This document shows, piece by piece, positions 37,122 to 48,100 of a DNA stretch of 64,000 nt. The DNA lies in contig NZ_FQWB01000002.1 of the NCBI RefSeq assembly GCF_900129545.1, positions 186,001 through 250,000 of the forward strand. The letters are read 5' to 3'. This stretch comes from Flavobacterium fluvii (GTDB lineage: Bacteria; Bacteroidota; Bacteroidia; Flavobacteriales; Flavobacteriaceae). The position numbers were made by a program, and so were the translations under genes. Within the stretch, counting starts at the first letter, position 1; every line of letters starts with the position of its first letter. The notes below the pieces were generated by a model that was not told the DNA's origin, ran no database searches, and saw only the letters and a program-made list of their open reading frames with translations.

Positions 37122-37177
37122 GCCACAGATTAAAGAGTTATCACTCATTAATCTGTGTAAATTCTTTAGTCTGTGGC
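37122..37177. repeat. Intergenic palindromic repeat
   Basis: GCCACAGATTAAAG (37122-37135) pairs with CTTTAGTCTGTGGC (37164-37177) with one G-T wobble; the loop contains the related word AATCTGTG. The word looks like the ccacagatt / aatctgtg intergenic repeats common in Flavobacteriia genomes. It sits between the GH2 tail and its duplicated copy. Confidence 0.65.
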
Positions 37178-37205
37178 AAAATAAAAAGCCATTTTGCAAC
37201 CCTGC

Positions 37206-40103
37206 TTATTTTACTTTATTCTGGTTCGAATTAGGCTTCAATTCATCAGGACTGTCTTTGGTGTAGGTCTTGAATATTTCTTTTGAAGGACTCACAAAAA
37301 TATCCTGAATCACCTCAAAGCTCAAGTTGTTTTTTGGATTAAATTGATCCGAGTCCATATACTTTTGAAGCGACAGAAACAGTTGTTTGGCGGCAGGCTT
37401 GTTCTCAACATCTGGCCCTAAATTGGCACTGCTCACGATTATTTTTCCTTTTCCCACTTGTGCTTCAAATACCAAAGCCAGTCTGCGATTCATGAACCAG
37501 GTATCGATTGGTTGAACCAATGGTCGGAAATCGAACGGGAAATCCTCCAAATTCATTACTTGCGAGCGGTTTTGAATGTCCCACCACTGCAAATCAGAGT
37601 GGAAACTGGTCGGAAAATCTCCAAAAGCCGGACTTTTATCTTGAATCAGCATTCCCGTAACGTGTGGCGGACGCATTTTAAACCAAGAGGTGTTCCAAAA
37701 AACAGGCAGAAAATGCATTTCCACTTCTTTGCCTTTCACGACTTTTCCCGAGGCATTCAAGAACACTTTTCCTCCATTGTTCAATACTTCTCTTGACTTT
37801 TCGTCCAACACTGTCGTGTAATAAATAGAAGGGGAGATTTCAGTTTTTTTGTCTGGATATACCCAAAAATCCCAATCGTTGGCAAACTCGGTGCCATTCA
37901 CTTTTACTTCCAGTTTTAATTTCGAAGCTTCCTTAATTTCAGTCAATAGAAAACTCAGGTTTCCAACGAAGATTCCATTTCCGTTTTCGTATGTTTTTGA
38001 ATCAAAATTTCCCGAAGAAAGTACATTCCCTTTTTCGTTTTTAATAGTCCAACTGATTACCGCATTTTGTAATGGCGTTTTCCCGGAATGGAAAAGTACT
38101 ATTTCTGCCTTGAAAGTTTCTGCGTTGGTATAAACAAACTTTGGAATTTTAGCCAGAGGAACTGTTGAATTACAAAATCGACTGTACTCTTTTGCAGTCA
38201 CATATCCTTTTTCTTGGAAAAAAGCATCCAGAACACCTACCAAAGCCGTTCCTTGACCCGGGAAATCCTGTAATCCCAACATTTGAAAACCTCCGTAACC
38301 GGGCGTTCTCAATATTTTTTCGATTTCGTTTTTATAGCATAAAACCTGTAATTTTCCAGAAGCATTCAAGAAATCCTTGCTTTGATTTCCCATATGATGG
38401 TCTTCCAAATCTTGGCGGAACATCTCGAAGTTTTTGGCTCTATACACGCCTTTGTATTTTTGGATTTCCTCAAAATTTGGAAAAACACAATATTGCCCAA
38501 TTTCGTGGGCGACAAAAGGAACTTTGAATGGAGCAATTCCGGAGCTAAAATCGGATTCTGTTTCCAGTGTTTTATTCCAATTTAATCCTCTTACGCCTCC
38601 TCGTGATTGGTATTCCGCATTCGGGACAACAGGCCAACTTCCTCCAACCGACATTCCGGTATAAACTCTTCGGTTATCTTTTGCTTTCCAGAAATCAACA
38701 AATTCGTTGAGGTATTTTACCTGATTTCCGGCAGGTTCATTTCCGGCGGACAACATGGTGAAAGAAGCGTAATTCCCGTATTCCTTGGCCATTCGAGTGG
38801 TTTCGTCATATAAAAACTTGTCCACCGGCTGACCCAATCCTATTTTGGGACCGTGGTTAGGCCAACTCGGACCTTCGGGTTGCAAATAAAATCCAACTTT
38901 GTCGGCAGCAATAAAAGCGGCTTCAGGAGGACACCAGGAATGGAAACGGACGTGGTTCAAACCATAAGACTTTATTTTTTTAAAGATAATTTCCCAAGCT
39001 TCGACCGTTGTAGCAGGATAACCAGTTAACGGAAATTCGCAATTGTGAACTGTTCCTCTCAAAAAAACAGGATTGCCGTTTATCAAAAAGCGGTTGCCTT
39101 CTATCTTGAATTCACGCATTCCGAATTGAACGGTTTTGGTGTTTTTGATGTCTTTGGAAGCCAATTTTACTTCCAGATTGTACAAAGCCGGATCAAATTC
39201 GTCCCAAGTCAGCATTCCTTTTCCAAAAGGCAATTCGAGTTCAATGGTATTTTCTCCCAATTTGGACACTGAAATCGGGCTAAAAATTTCTTGAGTTTTA
39301 TCAGATTCGTTAGTGTTGAAACTTTTGGCAGCAATGGCAATTTTGCCGTTAAAATTATTTTGGGTACTGTTATTGACCGTGATTTTCACGCGGGCTTTTC
39401 GGTTTTTCACGTCAGGAAAAATCTGTACATCGTCTATATAAACAGGGGAAGCAGACTCCAAATTGATTTTTCCGATGATGCCATTCCAGTTTCCTTGGGT
39501 ATGATCGGTTACGCTGTGCGAATCGGGACCCACATTTATTTTTTTAATGCTGTTCTCAATTCTAATGGAAATACGCTGCTTTCCCGGAACGAGAAAAGCA
39601 CTCAAATCATAGATATGAGGTGCTACCAATGAATTTTGCAAACCCACTTCCTTCTCGTTTACCCAAACTCGGGTTTCGATATGGGCTCTTTCCAAGCGGA
39701 GCAAAATGCGTTGGCCTTTCCAATTGGCGGGGATATTTACCTCTTTTTGGTACCAAGCTGCACCAACATAATGTTTGGCAGGAGTCAACCAGAAAGGAAT
39801 GTGTATGTTTCCGGGTTCACGGTACTTTTGTAATCGTGGAATAAAATAAAAAGAACTGTCATAAATAGAACCTGTCCATTTTGTTTTCAAAGTGATTTCG
39901 TCACCTTTCAAGAATTCTGCCATTGAGCCGGGTAAATGAATTTCGTCCGAAAGATTCTTGTTGTACCATTTTTCGGTGACACCTTCATCGTTTCGATCCA
40001 TTTGAAAATGCCAACTGCCTTCCAAGTTGATTACTTCATCCTTGAAACTGCTTAAAGTGAACAAAGCCAACAAAAGCAGGCAGACGTAATTGTATTTTTT
40101 CAT
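37206..40103 (-). CDS. GH2-family glycosidase with extended C-terminus
   Basis: The protein has 965 aa from the ATG at 40103, which gives a proper signal peptide (MKKYNYVCLLLLALFTLSSF); an earlier in-frame ATG at 40148 would add 15 unlikely residues. The GH2 order is jelly roll (to about 220), Ig-like, TIM barrel from about 330. Acid/base Glu456 lies in LSAGNEPAGN and nucleophile Glu534 in VAHEIGQY. The C-terminal about 300 residues hold further beta domains, including a ThuA/glutamine-amidotransferase-like stretch (VFLNASGKVV ... SSANLGPDVENKPAAKQLFLSLQKYM). The specificity is open: galactoside, glucuronide or arabinoside. It is the last gene of the MFS operon. Confidence 0.82.
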   Translation of the reverse strand: MKKYNYVCLLLLALFTLSSFKDEVINLEGSWHFQMDRNDEGVTEKWYNKNLSDEIHLPGSMAEFLKGDEITLKTKWTGSIYDSSFYFIPRLQKYREPGNIHIPFWLTPAKHYVGAAWYQKEVNIPANWKGQRILLRLERAHIETRVWVNEKEVGLQNSLVAPHIYDLSAFLVPGKQRISIRIENSIKKINVGPDSHSVTDHTQGNWNGIIGKINLESASPVYIDDVQIFPDVKNRKARVKITVNNSTQNNFNGKIAIAAKSFNTNESDKTQEIFSPISVSKLGENTIELELPFGKGMLTWDEFDPALYNLEVKLASKDIKNTKTVQFGMREFKIEGNRFLINGNPVFLRGTVHNCEFPLTGYPATTVEAWEIIFKKIKSYGLNHVRFHSWCPPEAAFIAADKVGFYLQPEGPSWPNHGPKIGLGQPVDKFLYDETTRMAKEYGNYASFTMLSAGNEPAGNQVKYLNEFVDFWKAKDNRRVYTGMSVGGSWPVVPNAEYQSRGGVRGLNWNKTLETESDFSSGIAPFKVPFVAHEIGQYCVFPNFEEIQKYKGVYRAKNFEMFRQDLEDHHMGNQSKDFLNASGKLQVLCYKNEIEKILRTPGYGGFQMLGLQDFPGQGTALVGVLDAFFQEKGYVTAKEYSRFCNSTVPLAKIPKFVYTNAETFKAEIVLFHSGKTPLQNAVISWTIKNEKGNVLSSGNFDSKTYENGNGIFVGNLSFLLTEIKEASKLKLEVKVNGTEFANDWDFWVYPDKKTEISPSIYYTTVLDEKSREVLNNGGKVFLNASGKVVKGKEVEMHFLPVFWNTSWFKMRPPHVTGMLIQDKSPAFGDFPTSFHSDLQWWDIQNRSQVMNLEDFPFDFRPLVQPIDTWFMNRRLALVFEAQVGKGKIIVSSANLGPDVENKPAAKQLFLSLQKYMDSDQFNPKNNLSFEVIQDIFVSPSKEIFKTYTKDSPDELKPNSNQNKVK

Positions 40104-40158
40104 TGTTTTGTGTTTTATTTTTGGTTCTACTGGAAATGTTGTGAACATTCTTTTTTTT

Positions 40159-40305
40159 AACCATTAAGTTCATTAAGAAAATTAAGTTTTTTGGCTTCAT
40201 AAACCTTGATTCCTTAATGGTTTTTAATAGAAATTAGTTGTTTTTTTAAATTTAAAAAAGTTTTGAACACTGCAACTCTTAATTTCCTTAATGAACTTAA
40301 TGGTT
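40159..40305. repeat. 28-bp inverted repeat in intergenic region
   Basis: Arms 40159-40186 and 40278-40305 are inverted copies with one mismatch in 28 bp, separated by 91 bp. Both are built from ACTTAATGG/CCATTAAG words; a partial third copy (CCTTAATGG) is near 40212. It lies between the GH35 and GH2 genes of one operon. It could be a small non-autonomous repeat; no transposase and no clear target duplication are seen. Confidence 0.7.
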
Positions 40306-40328
40306 TATTTTTTTTTCTTTCAAAATAC

Positions 40329-42686
40329 TTATTTTTTAATTGAAAACAAGGTTGGTTTAATAAAGAATCGATAGGATTTCACGTTTCCATTAGTGCTTTT
40401 GTCGGTGCGCGGCAGATATCTAAAACCTTTAATTTTTACAGAATCCTCCATATTTACCACGACTTGGTGTGGATGCGGTGTTTTCGAAACCGTCCAAGCG
40501 GTGGACCAAAAAGTAGATTCCTGTTGGTCGAATATTTTTTCAGCCGAATAGTTTCCTACCGAAACCTCTTCGCTGTCGGCATAGATTATTTTCCATTTGG
40601 AACGGTTAATAGGCAAACCATCAACACCTATTAATTCAAATTCGGCAATGCTGCTGCTTTGATCTTTTGGATTTTGGGAATTTAAGGCTTCAAAACAGAA
40701 ATACTGGCCTTCCAATTCTTTTTTGAAAGTGACTTCTTTCCAGCCCTGACTACTACTTAACTCTCCTTCATCGGAAGGAATTTCAGCGGAAAGATCCAGA
40801 GTTTCTCCTTTTTTGCGGTGCAAAAGCGATTCGTCTATCACGATCTTGTCCAAAACAGGAGTCGTGACACCAGAAATTTGGGTGGCCGTGGGCGTTTCCA
40901 AATCGAGAACCAAGATTTCGTTTTTTCCTTTTTTCAACCAACATCCCGGCATGTAAAGGGTTTGTTGTGGTCCAATTTTCCAATAACGTCCCAAATTGTA
41001 TCCGTTTACCCAGACCATTCCTTTGCCCCAAGTACTCATGTCGATATAGGTGTCGCCAGTGGATTTCAAATCAAAACTGGCTTTGTACCAAGCTGGGCCA
41101 TTGGCTTTTTGCGGTTTGAATTTCAGGTTTTTTTGGAAATCGTAGTCCACCGGAAAATTGTAAACTTCCCAGTTTGTCAAGTTGGTGGTATTGGAAGTGG
41201 CAATCATTTCCACTTTTTCGGTAATCCCTTTTCGGTCAATGATGGTTTTGCCGTAATTGACGCGTCCCATCGCTTCCACCAAAATATCAAGGACATCGCC
41301 TTTTTTCACGGGAGGTATTTCGATGGTGTTTTCGTCTTTGCGACGATCCAGGTTTCCGATGAGTTTTCCATTGACATAAATGTTTGCCCAATCACGCAAC
41401 TCGGTAATTTTGAGTTTAAAAGCCGTTTTGCTTTCTGGCAATTGGGTGCGATACAAAATGCGTCCCCAACCTTGATTAAAGGCTTCCATCGATTGTATGG
41501 TTTCCGTTTTATTGGCTTTCGGAAGATTTTCGAATAAAGATGCCGACTCTTTAAACGTGATTTTAGGAATCGAAATGGCCGGATAATTTACCGGTGGTTC
41601 TGGAATTGTTTCTCCCGGATTCAGGTAGTTTTTCATTAAATCGCGAACAGCATAGAATTTGTCTGTGGGCAATCCAGCCTCATTTATGGGAGCGTTGTAA
41701 TCATACGAAGCTACCATCGCCCCATACGGTGGCGCATTGGCTCCGCCCCATTGTCCGAAGGAAGTGCCGCCGTGAGCCATGTACAAACTACATGAAATTT
41801 TGCGATCCAACATGTCTTTTAAACTGCCGATAAAGCTGTCTATCGAACGGGTTTCGTGAGCACGTCCCCAGTAATCGAACCAACCGGTCCAATATTCGCT
41901 GCACATCAATGGTGCTTTTGGATAAATTTCTTTATACTTTTCAAATTGTTTTTCGATGTTGGAACCTGCTCCAAAGTTCAAAGCAGTATAAACTCCTTCA
42001 ATCTCATAATTGAAGAAATTGGAACTCCAATCACAACGGAACAATTGAACCTTGTCAAATCCTGAAGCACGAACGGCATCACGAACTTGTGACATATAGC
42101 TTACATCTTTACCAAAAACGCCATATTCATTTTCGACCTGAACCATGATGATGTTTCCACCATTTTGAATTTGGTACGGAGCCAATTGTTTGCCAACCTG
42201 CTTTAGATATTTGATGGAACGTTCCATAAAATAGGAATCGTCTTTGGTACGCACCTGAATATCATTTTTCTTCAACAGCCACCAAGGCAAACCGCCCATA
42301 TCCCATTCGGCACAAGCATAAGGGCCAGGTCGAACAATGCAATACATGCCATTTTTCTGGATGAGTCGCACAAATTCGGCCACGTCTTTTTGCCCCGTGA
42401 AATCAAATTTATCGGGTTGTTGCTCGTGAAAATTCCAAAAAAGATAAATGCAAATGGTATTCATCCCCATGGCTTTGCACATTTGTATGCGCTGTTCCCA
42501 GTATTCGCGGGGAATTCTCGGAAAATGTATTTCGCCGGCACGCACCAAAAATGGTTTTCCGTTAAGGAGGAAAGTGTTCTCTGCGGCAACAAATGTTCCC
42601 GGCTGTTTCGAAACTTGCGCATTTACCGTCAGTGTCATGAAAATGACGAGGGCCAGAATTAGTTTGGATGTTTTCAATAATCTCAT
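40329..42686 (-). CDS. GH35 beta-galactosidase with discoidin-like C-terminus
   Basis: The protein has 785 aa with signal peptide ending TVNAQ. The GH35 TIM barrel spans about 35-350: FLVRAGEIHFPRIPREYW, RPGPYACAEWDMGGLPWWL, acid/base Glu187 in MVQVENEYG and nucleophile Glu264 in MCSEYWTGWFDYWG. A jelly-roll region with GYNLGRYWKIGPQQTLYMPGCWLKKGKNEI follows. The last about 140 residues resemble an F5/8-type module (EKIFDQQESTFWSTAW). It releases terminal beta-galactose. It overlaps the upstream GH35 gene by 4 nt (ATGA), so translation is coupled. Confidence 0.9.
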   Translation of the reverse strand: MRLLKTSKLILALVIFMTLTVNAQVSKQPGTFVAAENTFLLNGKPFLVRAGEIHFPRIPREYWEQRIQMCKAMGMNTICIYLFWNFHEQQPDKFDFTGQKDVAEFVRLIQKNGMYCIVRPGPYACAEWDMGGLPWWLLKKNDIQVRTKDDSYFMERSIKYLKQVGKQLAPYQIQNGGNIIMVQVENEYGVFGKDVSYMSQVRDAVRASGFDKVQLFRCDWSSNFFNYEIEGVYTALNFGAGSNIEKQFEKYKEIYPKAPLMCSEYWTGWFDYWGRAHETRSIDSFIGSLKDMLDRKISCSLYMAHGGTSFGQWGGANAPPYGAMVASYDYNAPINEAGLPTDKFYAVRDLMKNYLNPGETIPEPPVNYPAISIPKITFKESASLFENLPKANKTETIQSMEAFNQGWGRILYRTQLPESKTAFKLKITELRDWANIYVNGKLIGNLDRRKDENTIEIPPVKKGDVLDILVEAMGRVNYGKTIIDRKGITEKVEMIATSNTTNLTNWEVYNFPVDYDFQKNLKFKPQKANGPAWYKASFDLKSTGDTYIDMSTWGKGMVWVNGYNLGRYWKIGPQQTLYMPGCWLKKGKNEILVLDLETPTATQISGVTTPVLDKIVIDESLLHRKKGETLDLSAEIPSDEGELSSSQGWKEVTFKKELEGQYFCFEALNSQNPKDQSSSIAEFELIGVDGLPINRSKWKIIYADSEEVSVGNYSAEKIFDQQESTFWSTAWTVSKTPHPHQVVVNMEDSVKIKGFRYLPRTDKSTNGNVKSYRFFIKPTLFSIKK

Positions 42687-45115
42687 TTTTTATTCAATAT
42701 TACATTTACTTTGTATTCAACCGAAATGGAAGGTTTTTTAATTTCCAGAAAACTTTTTTTGTCGCCAAAATTAGGCAGTACTTCCTTTTCCAGATAATTC
42801 AAATAAGGAGCATCTTTGGCCATTGGCATAAAATAAAAATACATGTCATTTGTCTTCAAGGCTTCCTGAAACTTTTTGAGTCCAATTGTCCAAGGTTTGC
42901 TGGTGTAAAGGTCGTCCGTTTGCAACTCTCCGTTCATCATGCAAATGCCGCGATCGCCACGATAATCGAAAGTTATGAAAACATCATTCGCTTTTGACAA
43001 ATCGAGGCTGCCGGCTTTAAGCACAAAATGGCTGGCGTCTGCCTGAATCAATTGGATTCCTGTTTCAACTTTTGGCACACTCACGCTCCATTCGCTTATG
43101 CTTTTCAGTTGCGATTTGGCCTTGGTTATCGTGCCTTCAACTGAGGCAACATTGGCAGAAGCCGGATAAATGGCAAAATCGACATGCTCCTGATTTTTGC
43201 TGACCAAGGATAGTTGTTCGCCATTGTCCAATACCAAGGCTTTGCTGATTGCCAATTTTTCATCACCGGTTTTGCCTACTAAATAAGCATTTTCAGCATC
43301 GCTATTTGGCAAGACTAAAAACGAAACTCCATTTACCTGAAATTCACTTCTTTTTCCAGTTGAAAAAGACACTACCGTATTGCCGTTTCGCACGGAAGTT
43401 TTTATTCCATTTCCGGTCACTTTCACCTTGCCTTTGAGCACCATTTCGGGAGCAATCCCGTCAACCGACACCATCACGTTGTACCGTTTATTATTGTTGG
43501 TAAAGCTACAAAATGGTTGGACAGTAGCCAAACGAATTTCGATCCCATCATAATTAACATTGAAAGGAAAAATAGCGGAACTGCCGGCTTTCAACGTAAA
43601 AGTTCCTGTCTCTGGACATGCAATTACTCCCGATTTAGTGACTACATCAATTTTTAAGCCTTGTAAGTCATTCATTGTCAAATGGTCTTGAAAATTGTGC
43701 ATGAACAAATAACCCTTGTTGCCATCGCCCCGAACGGAATAACGCAAAGTTTTGTTGTTGTTGGCCTTGATGCTGTCGTTGGTTGTTGGCAAAATTGGAT
43801 ACAGCGGTGCCAAATCGTTGCCATAAGATTTCAGGAAGTAATTTACCAGCTTTAACGGATAGTAACCACTGCTTACATTTCCAAATTCGCCGATGGGAGC
43901 CTGGTAATCGTATGATTTATTGTGTAGGCCAGCACCTTCGGTAAAAAAGTAGTTGCCAATGGAAGGCGTGGTTCCGCCGTGATACATGTAAAAACCCAGT
44001 CCATTGGTGCCGCTTCCAACAGTTCGAACCATCAAGGGCAAAAAACTTTCGCCTTTTACTTTTGGTCGACGTGAATAAGTGACCGCCATGCCCGTTCCCA
44101 ATTCGGCAGCCAATGACGGATATAAATTCACGTCATAACTCACGGGTGAATAATCGGGTTTTTGATGAATATTTTTGAACAAATAAAATGGGGAAGGCCT
44201 AATGCTGGATTCCCAAAACGGATAAGCATATCCAGCCATCACCGGAATGGAACCTTTTTCGACAATAGTTGCAAAACCCCAACCGGTTGCCGTGTAAATG
44301 GGGGCAACAAGTCCCGCTTTGAGAGCCAATTTCTTGAGCGTTTTCATGTGGTCGCGTCCTTCGTCGGCAAATTCGTTACCCAGGTTGTTGATGCCAACTC
44401 CATCCTGGATAATCTTTTTATCACGTCCTGCAACAGTGCGCTCTTTGGGAGCATCTTGATAGGTAAAACCCCAAGGAGCAGTCGAATGCTGGTATTCGTT
44501 TTCCAATTGTACCCCAATAATGGGACCGCCATCTTTGAACATCAATCCTTTTAATTGTTGGCCAATTTCTTGATACAATCGGTTGGTGTAGAACAGATAG
44601 GCTGGGTCATTGCTTCGAACATCTATCGGGCGACCGTAAAGCCAATCGGGAAGACCTCCATTACGGATTTCGCCGTGAGCGAAAGGACCAACGCGCATTA
44701 GTACATCCAATCCATTTTGGGCACACAATTCCGTGAAACGACGAACATCCAAATCGCCAGTCCAATCGAATTTGCCTTCCTTGAATTCGTGCATGTTCCA
44801 GAAAACATAGGTTGCCACCACCGTAATTCCGCCGGCTTTCATTTTTTTCAATTCCTCGTCCCAATATTGGTGCGGATAACGACTAAAATGAAACTCCCCG
44901 ATAACGGGAATAAAAGGTTTTCCGTTTTTTTCGAGATAAAAACTGTTTACGGAAATTTCTTCACCAACGGGATTTTTGCCTCCCAAATCGAGATGGCCAC
45001 GAGTCACGTCGGTGCGGACTTTAGTTATGTCAATGGTGTAATTATTTTGGGCAGATAACGAAAATGCTACAAACAGCAATGCTGAAAGTAATGCGTAGAA
45101 TTTTTTATGTGTCAT
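42683..45115 (-). CDS. GH35-family beta-galactosidase-like enzyme 2
   Basis: The protein has 810 aa with signal peptide ending SLSAQ. The GH35 barrel begins FIPVIGEFHFSRYPHQYW and contains RVGPFAHGEIRNGGLPDWL; Glu205/Glu207 in GVQLENEYQ include the acid/base, and Glu in LAAELGTGMAVTYSRR is the probable nucleophile. It is clearly divergent from the GH35 downstream (longer loops, HSTAPWGFTY after the acid/base), so a different galactoside linkage is likely. Beta-sandwich domains fill the C-terminal half. It starts 12 nt after the DUF5107-TPR gene. Confidence 0.85.
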   Translation of the reverse strand: MTHKKFYALLSALLFVAFSLSAQNNYTIDITKVRTDVTRGHLDLGGKNPVGEEISVNSFYLEKNGKPFIPVIGEFHFSRYPHQYWDEELKKMKAGGITVVATYVFWNMHEFKEGKFDWTGDLDVRRFTELCAQNGLDVLMRVGPFAHGEIRNGGLPDWLYGRPIDVRSNDPAYLFYTNRLYQEIGQQLKGLMFKDGGPIIGVQLENEYQHSTAPWGFTYQDAPKERTVAGRDKKIIQDGVGINNLGNEFADEGRDHMKTLKKLALKAGLVAPIYTATGWGFATIVEKGSIPVMAGYAYPFWESSIRPSPFYLFKNIHQKPDYSPVSYDVNLYPSLAAELGTGMAVTYSRRPKVKGESFLPLMVRTVGSGTNGLGFYMYHGGTTPSIGNYFFTEGAGLHNKSYDYQAPIGEFGNVSSGYYPLKLVNYFLKSYGNDLAPLYPILPTTNDSIKANNNKTLRYSVRGDGNKGYLFMHNFQDHLTMNDLQGLKIDVVTKSGVIACPETGTFTLKAGSSAIFPFNVNYDGIEIRLATVQPFCSFTNNNKRYNVMVSVDGIAPEMVLKGKVKVTGNGIKTSVRNGNTVVSFSTGKRSEFQVNGVSFLVLPNSDAENAYLVGKTGDEKLAISKALVLDNGEQLSLVSKNQEHVDFAIYPASANVASVEGTITKAKSQLKSISEWSVSVPKVETGIQLIQADASHFVLKAGSLDLSKANDVFITFDYRGDRGICMMNGELQTDDLYTSKPWTIGLKKFQEALKTNDMYFYFMPMAKDAPYLNYLEKEVLPNFGDKKSFLEIKKPSISVEYKVNVILNKK

Positions 45116-45127
45116 TTCTGTAATAAA

Positions 45128-48100
45128 TTAAATGATGGAATTGATTGCTAAATGTACCTGTACTCCCTGATGGTTTACATCCATTTTTGCCGCTTCTTGC
45201 AGATGTTTCTTTGCTTTGTCCATTTCTCCTAATCCTAAATTTCCCAAGCCGAGCATGTAATGACAATGGATTTTGTTGCGGAAAGTTAAATCATCCTCCC
45301 AAATTAACAAGTCTGGCAATGATACCGCAAAGTAATCCAGTTTTATGGTGTTATCCAAATGCTTTTCTCCAAAACCAACCAGTTTGTTAAACCTGATATT
45401 GGCCTCATTCGGCAATCCTAATTTCAGCAATGCCAATCCTTGGTAAAATATTTTGTCGGGTTTTTGATCATTGTAAAAAATGGCTGCCGCAGGTTCTGAA
45501 TTTCCGTCTTTGGCCAACTCCCAGTATTTTCGAGCTTCATCCATTTGTTCCAATCCTTCGTAAGCACAGCCCAACCAATAATGGAAATCATTTTCTTGTG
45601 CTCCCGAAAGTTTGCCTTCACCCAAATTGTGCGGGTATTCCAGACATTCGTTCAATAATTTTATGGCAGGTTCAAATTCTTTTTTGGATAAATGTTGTTT
45701 CGCCAATTCCACGCGTGCCAATTGGTATTGTGCCGGTACTTTTCCTTCGCCGCCTTCCCAAGGATGGAAAATTCGATGGTCAATTAATTCAATGGCTTTA
45801 GCATAATTTCCAAGCTGGTTGCACAAAGTGGCATATTCCAGATACACATCATCCCGTTGGGTCACCAAATTGAAGTGTTTTTCCAAAAAGGAGAATCGTT
45901 CTGCATGGGGTTTGCAAAGACGCTTGTGCAATTGATCCAGCTCCATCAAGATGCGGGAATCTGTGGTGTCCAAAGAAAAGGCTTTTTCCAGGTATTGAAC
46001 CGCTTTTTCTTCCTGTTGCAATTTATTGAAATAAGCCAATGCCAAATTTCTGATTACAGTTGGAAATGTACCGTCTATGGCTGCCGACTTTTCCCAGTTG
46101 GCAATGGCTTCAGGATATTGGCGCTTGTCGTACCATAAATTGCCCAAATAATAAGGTGCTTTCGAATCTTTTGGATTTACTTTTTGTGCCACTTCCAATG
46201 CAAGTATGGCTTCCAAACGATTTGGAAAACAGTATTCCGGTGCATGATTCGCCGCTGTTTCAAACACGGCTTTGGCGTCTTTGTTGGCCAAATTCAACGC
46301 CCAACCCATATAATAATAAGTCATCGGAGTGGTTGGACAAACCTTGATTCCCTCTTCCAATAACTGGACGGCTTCATCGTACATTCCGGCAGCCACATAA
46401 TCCAATGCCATGGCCTCGTAATTATGGATTTCGCCACGCATCAGTTGGTGCATTTCTTCCAAAACAGCAACCGAATTTGTAATAAGGTATTCTTCAAAAC
46501 GACACCCAAAATTGAACAAGTCGATTTTCAAGGAATCTGCTATCAGTGCCAAAGCTTCTTTTTCCGTTCCTAATTTTCGCAAAATAGCCGTCTTCAAGGC
46601 ACGTGCTTTGTGGTTGTGCCAATTCCGTACCAATGATTTGTCAATTTCGTGAAGTGCATTGGTTAGATTGTCCTTTTTGCATGAAATTTGGGCACAACCA
46701 AAATAGCCGGCATCCTGCATCGCGGCATTCCAACAGGATTTATAGAAAGCATCATACCCTTCCTTGTTTTTGCCTTGATATTGTAGCGCCAAACCTAAAT
46801 TATAATGAGGTTCACCGTCATAAGGGTTTGGATTGCGTTGCAATTGGGTGTCAATTGCGGCATTGAAATACTTTTCGGATTCGGCAAACTTTCCACGGCG
46901 AAGCAACCAAAGCCCCATAGCATTGTTGTTTCTTACGTCGGACGGGTCTCTTTTCAAGGCTTCCAAGTAATAATCGGTGGCGATGTAAGTGGCGTGTCGG
47001 TATTGTTCTAAATGCAAGCCGGTAAGATACAATTGCTCGCAAGTTGGTGTTTCTTCAGGGGAAAAAGCCGCTTTGGCGGGTTCTGGAGTTGGTTTTGCCT
47101 CTTGTTCTTCAGATTTTATGCCCAAAAGTTCTCTTCCGTTTTCGGAATAGACCATTAATTTTAAATCGATGAAAGCAATATCTCCAACCAAAATTTCGCG
47201 TTCATAAACTAACTCAGGACTTAAATCCAGGGTTTCATCCAAAAATCCTTCCAATACTATTCTGATCTTTTTCTGCAAGGAGGTGGCAAAAATCTTCACA
47301 ATGGCTTTGTCTCCTTCTTTGTCAAGGTTCAAAAGCAAATCTTGCGAAGCATTTTTCACCACGCCCAGTTCGCGATACGGCAGAAAATATTGGGTAAATG
47401 TTTTTTCTTCATAGGGTTGCATCCAACTGAAATCGGGTTGGTTGTCGGTAAAAACGCCCGCCATCAATTCGATGTAAGGTCCGTCTTCATCGGTAAGATT
47501 TCTGTCCCAGGCTTTTCCAAAATCGCCATTTCCCCAAGTCCATTGTTTTTTTCCGGGCGAAATATGATGATTGGCAACGTGCAGCACACCGGCTTTGGTG
47601 TCATTTTCGTAACCGCCCACAAAGTTAAAATCCGAGTTGATGGCCATATACGAAGTGGGAACTGGAATATTTTTATAGTTTGAAATGTCTATACCAGCGG
47701 AATAATCCACTTTATAATAAGTTCCCGTGGCAATCGGAAATGTGGACACGTCTCTTTTTCCATGGTCGAAAACGGCGTGCACATCCGGAGGAAAAACCGA
47801 TTGATAATGCTCATTTACCGCCACGGCAGGATTCGCCCACCACAAAAAAGTTTGCGGAACGGGAGTTGGATTATACAGTTTTCCCTTGATTTCCAGATAG
47901 GCTTTTCCGGGATGCAAAGTGAATCCCGCCATTCCTTTTTGGTGGAACATTTTTTCGTTTTCGCTTACCCAAACTGTAATGCTGCCATCGGCATTGTTTT
48001 CTATGGTGTGATCCACCGGCAAAAACGTGCTGGGACGATGGTGTTGTGGCCAGTTGAACTCTATTCCACCAGAAATCCAAGGACCGGTAAGTCCCACCAA

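Noticed and set aside
37122-37177. CRISPR-like or IS end
   Set aside because: Single palindrome without spacers, transposase or target duplication; it looks like a common Flavobacteriia intergenic repeat.
40104-40148. Earlier start codon of the GH2 gene (ATG at 40148)
   Set aside because: It would put 15 polar residues before a clean signal peptide; the ATG at 40103 fits the secreted family.
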